From NCBI GenBank assembly GCA_964007475.1, contig OZ023275.1:21307829-21371828 (forward strand): 64,000 nucleotides of DNA, in the 5' to 3' direction. Shown here piece after piece: positions 55,739 to 64,000 of the stretch. Position 1 is the first letter of the stretch. Each line of letters opens with the position of its first letter. The notes under the pieces are model-generated. The model saw only the letters and a list, made by a program, of their open reading frames with translations. It had not been told where the DNA came from and did no database searches. The DNA comes from Hybos culiciformis. Lineage: Eukaryota; Arthropoda; Insecta; Diptera; Hybotidae. A program made the position numbers and the translations under genes.

Positions 55739-57533
55739 TAAAATTATAAAATTAATAAATTTAAAATTTATAATTTGAAAAAATTAAGCAAAAAAAATGT
55801 TTAGTTCGAATCAAATATAATTTTTGAATAAAACAATAAGTTCCAAACAGAAGAATCTTATGTGAAATACTGAAATCAAATTAATCTTCAAACATATATA
55901 TTTCTTATTCTTTCGATTAATTTAAAAATTAAAAACTAAGAATTTAAAAACTAAGAACATGTTTTCATTAAGTATTTACGTAGTTTCGTACATTTAGTAT
56001 TTTTAGCTCTTTTTCTATTTAAAATTTAGAAACCGAAAATTTCATTAAACATTTGCGAAGTTTCTTAAAATTTGTATTAAAACAAGTGATTTTTGAAACA
56101 GCATTCTTCAGTCTTTTATAATAATGAAATTTATATTTGATTCAATATACTACTTACGATGGAAAATTGAAATGTAATCCAACATTAATGCAATTTCCTC
56201 TTTAATGAACTAAGTGATCTCCCAGTTGTGAAAGTATTTGTGTTCAATTATTGTATTACTTTCTTATATCCGCACTGAAATTATGTGTCAATGAAGCGAA
56301 AGTATTACTTGGTAATGACATTTAGGAATTTATGTAAAATCATAATTCATAACTGAATTTACGGTGCAATGTTATCGTAAGATCAGTCATAACTTTACAT
56401 AAATTCAACTGTGAATACATTAATCGTATCCAAATATGTTTACGCAAACAGGAAAATATTTACTTGATTAAAACCAATAAATCTTATTAAACTTAATTTT
56501 GATTAATTTTCAACCAGATTTTGTCAAAGTTTCAGACGATTCCATCAATTTCCATTCGCACAAATCTTATCGTGGAAAATGTTGATGTTCTAGTTCAAAA
56601 CCATTGTAATATTAATAACTTTCACTTCCTGATCTATTCTAATTGATTTACTTTCCCTAACACTTCCCTACTCTATTTTACTATACTTTAAACGCACTTT
56701 TCTTTACTTCGAACGTACTTTTTTATTTAACGATTAACTTACAATTGTGTGTAACTTACAACTGTGTGTCTTAATTCTAAGCTTAAGTCTTATAAAAAGA
56801 ATTTATTGGAAAGAAAGTATGAATAATTCCAAAACTACAATTTTGATTAAACGAATCAAAATTGTAGGTGGAGTGAGAAAATAACCAAAATTGCATAATT
56901 GACACTTTTGGTAGTTTTGAATAAAATAATTATTGAATTATTGAATGAAATAAGATATTGAAAATTATATTGAAGACAGGAAATGTATACAGTTGTAAAA
57001 TGCTACAACTGTATAAACTATGGATTTAGGAAAAGGTAAGTTAATATAGAAAAGTAGAGGTAAGTATGAAATAAGGAAAAAGAATGCAACACCATAAGAA
57101 AATCAGAAATATAGTTCTTTAGAAAAAATAATATTTTTTTAAGTGGATTATATAAATAAATCAGTACTTTTATTTTTATATGCTGCGGCGGATATTTTTT
57201 GCTAAATTTATATAGTTCAAATCGAACTAGTGGATGACGCAAAATTTCGATCTCGAAGAGGCAAAATCTATCTTAAGATTTTTTTTCAGGAATGAAAGGT
57301 CAGAACGACTGTCGAGTTCTAGATGAACACCAATGATGAGGGCATTTGTGGGGCTCAATGTAGCCTAACCTTACACCAATGGGCTTCGATTAGTGATGCC
57401 AGCAGAACTTTTGTTAATAGTGAGATGTTCCCTAAAAAGCTATGTGAAAGCTATTTTTTCACATTTAATTAATTAGTTTTTTTAATTGATACTCTAATTA
57501 GTAATCAGTTCAAAAAAATTAAATATTGTATAA
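55739..57533. other. No gene; two small perfect hairpins
   Basis: AT-rich. 56835-56867 is a perfect 14-bp stem (CTACAATTTTGATT) with loop AAACG, and 56990-57015 is TACAGTTGTA...TACAACTGTA with a 6-base loop. Both may belong to an undelimited MITE. About 57195-57240 repeats the 14246-14288 motif. Confidence 0.45.
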
Positions 57534-58097
57534 CAGTCCGCCGTGCAATCATTTTTTATAATCGGGCTATTTTTACAACTCGGGTTGATCAATGGGCCGC
57601 GAAATGCTATGGCTAATTAATCATTAAAAGAAAAAAATATACATAATTTTTTTTCAATGTAAAATAGTTAGTTTTATTTATTTGTTGAATTGGAGCTTAT
57701 TCATTATATCTGTAATATTTAGTACTATATTTGTAGCAGTTAATATCTGTTAAACTGCTTCTATATGTTTTGGTTTTGTCGGCTTCTTCAAAGAAAAATA
57801 TTTTTTCGAAGACCAAATCTTGTGGAAAATAAAGATACAATTTTGTATGAATGTGTTTCTAATCATCGCAAATTTATCTGAATTTACGAATTTTTTATAA
57901 AATTCAATAACCTCAATTGTTTCTATGATTTCCATTTGTAATTCATTTGGCAAATTTTCAATATTAATTGTGAATGGAGAGGGAAATATACCTTTCTTCT
58001 CTTTGGCGCGAAATTTGATGAATCTGTCGTCATTTCTAATTTTTTAATTCCTAATTTCTCGTGAGTGTGTATAGTAAATGGGCTGCGGGGCGGACTG
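57534..58097. mobile_element. Non-autonomous hAT-like element (564 bp)
   Basis: Ends CAGTCCGCCGTGC and GCGGGGCGGACTG. The flanks TTGTATAA (57526-57533) and TTGTAGAA (58098-58105) match at 7 of 8 positions, an aged 8-bp target duplication. A short minus-strand frame inside (57750-57953) has no recognisable domain. Confidence 0.7.
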
Positions 58098-58105
58098 TTG
58101 TAGAA

Positions 58106-59176
58106 GAACAGTTTAAAATTTAAGTAAAAAAAAGATTAATTCAGATAATGTGAAATTAATAAACCTATTTTATTCTGTTATACATACTTCTCAAATAATA
58201 TTTTTGGCGAAAATTGTTTTTTGTACTGAAATTTTTTTTAAATTTTTCTACATAAATTACGCTATGAAGTCGAAGTCGGAGTTGAATGAAAAATAAATAA
58301 GTAAAACTAAAATATCGAATATTTTCGACAATCGGTTTGTAAATGTACCGCACATTGTCAAATTATTTTTTTGGTATATATTTATTTTTTAACACGGATA
58401 AAAATTAGGTCTTATTACCTCAACTTTTTACAAAAATAAAGACTGAAATTATTTTTAAAATTTTTATAGAAATTGCAATTATTTTTTTAGATCTTAAAAG
58501 GGAATAAAAAAAACTCTGCATAAAGTATAGTTGAAGTTTAATGAAAAATAAATAAGTAAAAATTAAAGTTAAGGATCAAAAATTTACTTATTTCCTTAAT
58601 TTTTTAAAAGCTTATTATGTTTTATTTCATATTGAGATGAGAAACAGAGCCTGATTCATAAAATCAACGAATTAGACAAAAGCAAAAATAATTTTTTGAA
58701 AAAAATTTTCCTTATTTGAAATGCTAAAATTTTTTTTTTTTTGTTTATATTTATTTATTTAACGTACATTTAAAATATTTTTGATTAACTAGAATTGTAA
58801 CTAAATTAACCATATGATTGTGAAATTATTAAAAAATATAAAAATCCATTCAATTATAAAATTTATTATTGCATAATAAAATAAATTTTTTAAATTAAAA
58901 CTTTTAATTGATTTCTTTAAAACCACTTAAGCTAATAATGATATCAAAATTCACTTCAACGGTTATCTACGCATATTTTTGCAAATCGCGATCATATTTT
59001 TAGAAATTTTTACAATTTTAAATAATTTTTTATAAAAAAAATGTTAATATCTAAATTATTTACATATGTATGTATTTATATATGTATAAATATTTAATTT
59101 AAGCATATGATTTTAACGATTTCTCCATAATAAGTCTGACGCTTATTTTAATTACATAAGTAAAAACTGTCTTTCT
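58106..59176. other. No gene seen
   Basis: AT-rich 3' flank of the minus-strand gene at 59177-62476. It should contain that gene's 3' UTR. Two GTTGAATGAAAAATAAATAAG-like phrases (about 58282 and 58530) are a local repeat. Confidence 0.45.
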
Positions 59177-62100
59177 TTAATCATATTCAGAAGATTTATA
59201 AAATTTATTCAAATTTGGAGGACACTCCTCTACATAAGATCCAGTTCCTTCTAGAACAAGACTTAGCTGGCTTTTATCAGTTCTGTAAAATTTCTTTAAT
59301 TCTTTCGTTTTGTTAATAGAGTTCAGAGGTAAAAGTTGAAGTTTCCAAGTAGCGAATGGACTTAGCATAGCTGGTAAACCTTCCAACACATCTTTTATTG
59401 AATCAATGGCAACAGGTTTTTGGTTTCTTCGTTTAAAAGATTCAGTCATTACAAGTACTTTTGTTGGTATAATAAATATTTCATTTTTACATTTATAATA
59501 TCCATCACCCATGTAGGTCATTTTTATTTTGAAAAAATTCAATATACGATTTAATACCTTTCTCCTTTCGACATCAGTATGGAACAAATTAAAATAAAAA
59601 GTTTTAAATTTGACGGCATTATATGGAAAACTCGAAACATCAGGCTCCAATATAACTTCCTCTCCACTAAAGAGTCCTAAAAGTGTGTCTGGATTCGTTT
59701 CAATGTTCCATTGATAAAATGGTTTATCATTTTGGGTCGTATCATAATAAAATTGCTTCATTTGAACTACATCTCCAGCTGTCATTTTTATTTTGTTAAA
59801 CTCATGCCTGAAATTCCTAATTTTATATCCCAATAAATCGAATGTTTCATTAAAATTATCTGGAATATAGTCATCGTGGTTACTAGTTACATAATTTTCG
59901 AAAAACGGAAAAGTAATATGCTTCATGGCATTGAAAGCTTCGTTGTATTCGTCAATTACAATGTTGGCCTGAACCATCCAACGTATTTGTCTATACTTCA
60001 TTTGAAGCTCCATATTACTGTAAGCATGTTCTGTATATTGGGCACTAAACATATCACCCACAGTTTTTGACGAACGCATTTGTTCTTCATAACTTTGAAT
60101 TTGATTGAATATTATTATAATTAACTCTATTCCTCTCTGTATCTTTCCAGCCAATTCGATTACATCACCCTGCATTTTAAAATTCGCAGTTAATGATTTA
60201 ATTTTGTCTGTAAGATCATTTAAACTGTCCTTTATTTCAAAAGATTTAACTAATAACGATATTTTACTCTGAGTTTTTAGTTGGTCAATACCATCAACCA
60301 AGTTTGCTGTAGCTTGTTGCAAAAATGGTACGAATGAATCACGAACGGTGTTCTTTAATGAATTCAATTGTTGTATTTCCAGTTCCTTTGCTTCTATTGC
60401 ATCAGTTACTACAGATATAGAATTATAAGAACTTGCGATTTCACTTACTACATCTCCTGCAAATCCAATTCCTTTAGAAAGATTAATTTTCTTAAGCTGA
60501 AATCCGCTCAAGCTTTTATTCTTTAACAACTTTTCAGTTTTTTTATTAAGATAATTATCGGCCTTTGTAAAATTCATTCCTTGTATTTCTGCTTTAACAG
60601 TACTAATGAATTCAGTATCGATTTCGGGAGTATCGGCTTCTTCTAAAAGTCTTACACGCTCATTTAGATCGGTAATTGTCTTACTGTTTGTTTCTGAAAC
60701 AAAACCTTTGGCAGCATCTAAGTTCGATCCGTAATTTGTCGAACTAGGTAAATTACTAGTTGATAAGCCAGTAACAAGACCACCTACACCAGAAATAACA
60801 CCACCAACTGCCATTCCAATAGGCCCACCAAAACAGGATAATGCTGTAATAAAATTAATCAATATTATATTATTATATAAAAGAAAAAAGAATTGGACTA
60901 AAAGAAAAAATATCCGAAAATTACTTATTTTAAATTTTTCGGATTGACTTAGATTATACACTTCAGTTTTAAAATAAAGGACTAACAACAAATGGTGTAA
61001 TTTTTTGTACAACTTTTGTGAAAACCTCAAAAGAAAATTTTTTATTATGACCATCTAAAATAAATTTTTGGAATAAAAAAAATTTGAATTCGTTCATTTC
61101 AATCATTTTGGCCGTTTGGAGTTAGAATATTAATAAAATGTCGTTCCCATAGCATATTTTAGAAATTTTCTGAACCTAACGACTGTAGAAGATTAATGAC
61201 ACTATTTTATACTATTTTTTTTTTTTTTCATTTTATAGAGATACAGATATGAATTACATTTATCTCTCTTTAAACCAAATTTGACTAGAATCCCTAGCTT
61301 TTATCTAGTTAAATTTTGGTAAAATTTGAAAGCTAGATTTCAAACTAGATACTAGTTGCTCATAATCGAGTTGCTCGTGCTAGTTTTATGCACTATATAC
61401 TAGCCAAAATTTGGTTTACTAATTACTTCAGAGAGTAGCTATATTAATATTTATGTATTATGTTTTATGTGCACATAAATTTGAAATTTAAATAAAAAAC
61501 AAAACATACCCATTCCAATAAAGCTTAAAATAGAACCAAATATAGCTCCTAATAATTTATTTTGAAGTTCTTTTTTCTCTTCTTCTGCTTTGTCTATGTA
61601 AGTTGTGACTTCTCGATCAAAATCAACTTTGAATTTTTGTATCAATTCTCTGCGATTCTTTTCAACTTCTGGTTTTATTCTTTTTTCCACATAATTAAAA
61701 CCTTCTTCAACTTTCATTTTTAATTCTTTAATATAATCTTCATTAGTTTGTTCAATTCTATTCAAAATTAATTGATTACGTTTTTCATTTTTTAATTCTT
61801 CAAAATCATCACTTACAATTTCTAAAAATCCACCAACATCAACTATCAAACCCGAATTCCCCTTTTTAATAAGGCACACTTTATTATCAACTGTTGCTGC
61901 AAATTCATTAAGGAAGTGTAGAAGTTCGTCATTTTGTTCAATACTACGTAAAAGTTCAATTCTTTGATATAATGATAAATAATATGGTAGAAAATTCAGC
62001 TCATCTTTATATTCCAAATAATATAACTCCAATTGTTCAACTTCTTCAAAAAAACTTCCAATATTATGATATTTTATCATATTCCTATGCTCATCTAAAT

Positions 62101-62476
62101 TCTTAAGAAATCCAACATCTACTGGTTTAATTAAATAATCTTTAGTATTCATGCGGAGATTTATTTTATAATTTAAAACTGCTTTCAATTCATCAGTGTC
62201 AGTGAATAGTTCTTTACATAAAGGATTTGGAAAATATACTGGAACATCGATTTGGAAAGTTATCAAGCGTAAGTTTAGACTCTTATAATCTTCCTGTTTA
62301 TATATATAATTGTCAGCCATTTCTAGAATCTTTTGTATTTTGTCAGTCTGAGAGCTACCTATTTTTATTGCATTTGCGGCTCCTTGACTTGCAAACTTCA
62401 TAACTATACCAAAATCATCATTGAGTTTTGAATGGTCTAATACACGAGTTTGAACTGTAAAGTTAAATTTAAACAT
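59177..62476 (-). CDS. Unrecognised ~877-residue protein, two exons, hydrophobic core
   Basis: Exons 61510-62476 and 59177-60843 join across a 666-bp GT-AG intron (GTATGT...TTACAG) in matching phase 1, giving about 877 residues with no stop. Residues 240-305 are charged and coiled-coil-like (EELKNEKRNQLIL..., AEEEKKELQNKLL). Residues 307-350 are a glycine-rich hydrophobic run (LGAIFGSILSFIGM joined to ALSCFGGPIGMAVGGVISGV) spanning the splice junction. A second long helical region (about 360-570) and a probable beta-rich C-terminus (SPFATWKLQLLPL, LSLVLEGTGSYVEECPP) follow. The start is uncertain: a TTTACAG acceptor lies just inside the first exon at about 62456, so an upstream signal-peptide exon is possible but could not be joined in phase. 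Helix-hydrophobic hairpin-helix order recalls alpha-helical membrane-inserting proteins; this is architecture only, not homology. No family recognised. Confidence 0.75.
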
Positions 62477-63111
62477 TTTTTATTTGAAAGTCGTTTACCA
62501 AAAGCAAACAATAAAAAAAATATTTAAATATGTAATTAAAAAGAATTGTATTCATTTTATATTTACATATACGTTTTATGTCCTTTATAGACCGAAAACA
62601 ATTCAAAATCAGACGCGTTGGGCCCCGCAAAATTAATCGAACCAATACCATCCAAATAGTTACGTAGAGATAAAGAATAGAAACTTAAAATCTGTAGATA
62701 TAAAAAATTAATTTTATAATTTTGTTTCTCAATAAAATTTTATAATTTTGTTTCTCTTTAAAATAAATTTAATCCGTTATATAAGTAAATTCGATCGAAC
62801 TTCTCTTTCCGATTCTTTTCCAAAATCAACCGACAGAATTTATTTTAATTTGGTTCACTGAAAAAAACTGGCGCTCAAAAAAAAGTAAAATAAAAACCGG
62901 AAATTTAAAAATAAATTTATAAAAAAATTGAGCTCAATATATAAAGCGCGTCATAAAAAATATTTTTCAGTACAGCATTAAATACGTTACTTATTTAAAA
63001 AAATTAAAATGACGCAAATTACGATTATATTAAAAAACAAATGAAATTTTATTTTGTTTAATAAATTAAAATAATCAGCAAAAATGTTAAAAATAATTAA
63101 AAATTATATAA
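62477..63111. other. 5' flank of the two-exon gene, no other gene seen
   Basis: AT-rich. A minus-strand segment near 62490-62550 encodes a hydrophobic stretch (MNTILFNYIFKYFFYCLLL) followed by a GTAAAC donor-like site. It resembles a signal peptide exon, but splicing to the acceptor near 62456 would put the next codons out of frame. Confidence 0.35.
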
Positions 63112-63512
63112 AATTTATACGAAAGAAAAATATCTTAAAAAATTTGGTTTCTTTGGACAAAAGATTAAATTTTATTAAATAATCTTGTGAAAAGAAAAAT
63201 TATTCGAGTGGAAGAAAGAAAAAAGATGGCGATTAATCCACTTTTTGGAAGTATTTCTAGGTGCGAACAAGGAATTGTGTTTGTATGAATATCCACGATA
63301 GACGTAGTCTAGATTTATTATATATCAAACACGAACACAACTTTTAGCATTCCATTTAAAAATCGAAAATGCCTAGCACAGAGGTCTGCGTGATTTTCTT
63401 GTCCGCGGGGCGTTAATGTCTAACCCTAACTTCATCTTTTTATTTAATAACTACATTATTGTGACGTATATTTAATCTAAATATCTGTGGTGTTCAATTC
63501 TCTTGTCTTGTA
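63112..63512. repeat. Dispersed repeat B, copy 2
   Basis: See 38683-39005. This copy contains an extra block around 63185-63270 (GAAGAAAGAAAAAAGATGGC) and is followed within 12 bp by a Helitron-like CTAG end. Confidence 0.7.
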
Positions 63513-63523
63513 ATTATTTGTTA

Positions 63524-64000
63524 CTAGCTGTACCCTACCCGTTGTTGTGGAACACACGTTTTAAGTGAAATTTTTGTTGTCAGATTGATGAACAATTATA
63601 GGAGCTAGTTATTTATAAATTTAGGAAAATATATAAGAAGAATTAATATATATCATTTTTACTTATTCAACACTTAATTGCATTAAATCGAATGATATCC
63701 TTCCCTTAAACAGGTTTCCAAACCAAACCAAATTTGTGTTTTTATTCATTTCCGCTTTTTTTGAATCAAATTTGAATGAAATCGGAAGAACTTTTGCAGT
63801 CCTCCCCGGGAGCGGTTTCTGGGAGGCCATTCAAATTTTAAAATAGCCTATAACGACCCCGAGACAAAGAGACGGTGTAAATTTCGAAACGATCGGTTGA
63901 GTGGTTCAGTTTTTAATATTTAATATTTGATTTCTATATATTCGAAAAGGCTCCTAAAAAGAGGGGGCCAAATTTTTTGTTACGAAATTCGTGTGTTTAA
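63524..64000 (-). mobile_element. Helitron-like element, 3' end, cut by window edge
   Basis: On the minus strand it ends GGGTAGGGTACAGCTAG|T, a CTRR-type 3' end. The interior carries the AATTTGAATGAAATCGGAAG minisatellite unit and a leader-like GATCGGTTGAGTGGTTCAG, matching 17770-17860 in the opposite orientation and 37430-37640 in the same. The 5' part lies beyond 64000. Confidence 0.6.

Noticed and set aside
62469..62651. Signal-peptide exon for the 877-residue gene
   Set aside because: A hydrophobic stretch followed by a donor is present, but splicing to the TTTACAG acceptor at about 62456 gives the wrong phase and an early stop. Mentioned only as a possibility.

Overview
The window is AT-rich animal DNA, almost certainly from an insect. 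The best evidence is an intact single-exon protein with a ZAD (zinc-finger-associated domain, an arthropod hallmark) plus five C2H2 fingers at 32382-33602. Remnants of a labial-type Hox gene, PIWI-clade Argonaute genes and CR1/Jockey-type LINEs agree with this. The species cannot be named from the sequence. There is no operon-like organisation: genes are sparse, introns are GT-AG, and most of the DNA is nested mobile elements.

Layout. 1-1.8 kb: a tandem array of truncated OTU-protease coding units (minus strand). 1.6-9.2 kb: Helentron-like elements, foldback elements, a decayed intron-containing hAT transposase gene and a complete non-autonomous hAT element with an exact 8-bp target duplication. 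9.2-11.6 kb: a 5'-truncated LINE with a 13-bp target duplication, interrupted by a TIR element that itself contains a foldback element. 12.3-27.2 kb: a cluster of dead, intron-bearing fragments of unrelated host genes: labial homeobox (+), PIWI/AGO3-like MID piece (-), SDR16C-type dehydrogenase (-), Nup54 C-terminus (+), an NMD3-like piece (-) and a PIWI/AGO3-like N-terminal piece (+). These are mixed with more mobile elements, one of which sits inside a PIWI exon. 27.2-32.3 kb: AT-rich DNA with no gene seen. 32.4-33.6 kb: the intact ZAD zinc-finger gene. 34.6-39.3 kb: a chain of MITEs, a 390-bp hairpin, a hAT element, a minisatellite and GCGGCC-palindrome arrays. 39.7-41.1 kb: a frameshifted gene for an unrecognised secreted protein. 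41.3-52.4 kb: a LINE tail inside a MITE, then two LINEs in a row, the first split by a 1.8-kb hAT-type element. 54.8-55.7 kb: a Helitron-like element ending in CTAG. 59.2-62.5 kb: an apparently intact two-exon gene for an unrecognised protein of about 877 residues with a central glycine-rich hydrophobic segment. The window ends inside another Helitron-like element.

Overall: two apparently intact host genes in 64 kb, at least eight broken ones, and a dense stack of transposons. Nested transposon fragments and dead gene copies, including two PIWI fragments on opposite strands, are what one expects in heterochromatin, a sex or supernumerary chromosome, or a piRNA cluster. The sequence alone cannot say which. 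Function calls come from recognising motifs by eye; no database search was run.
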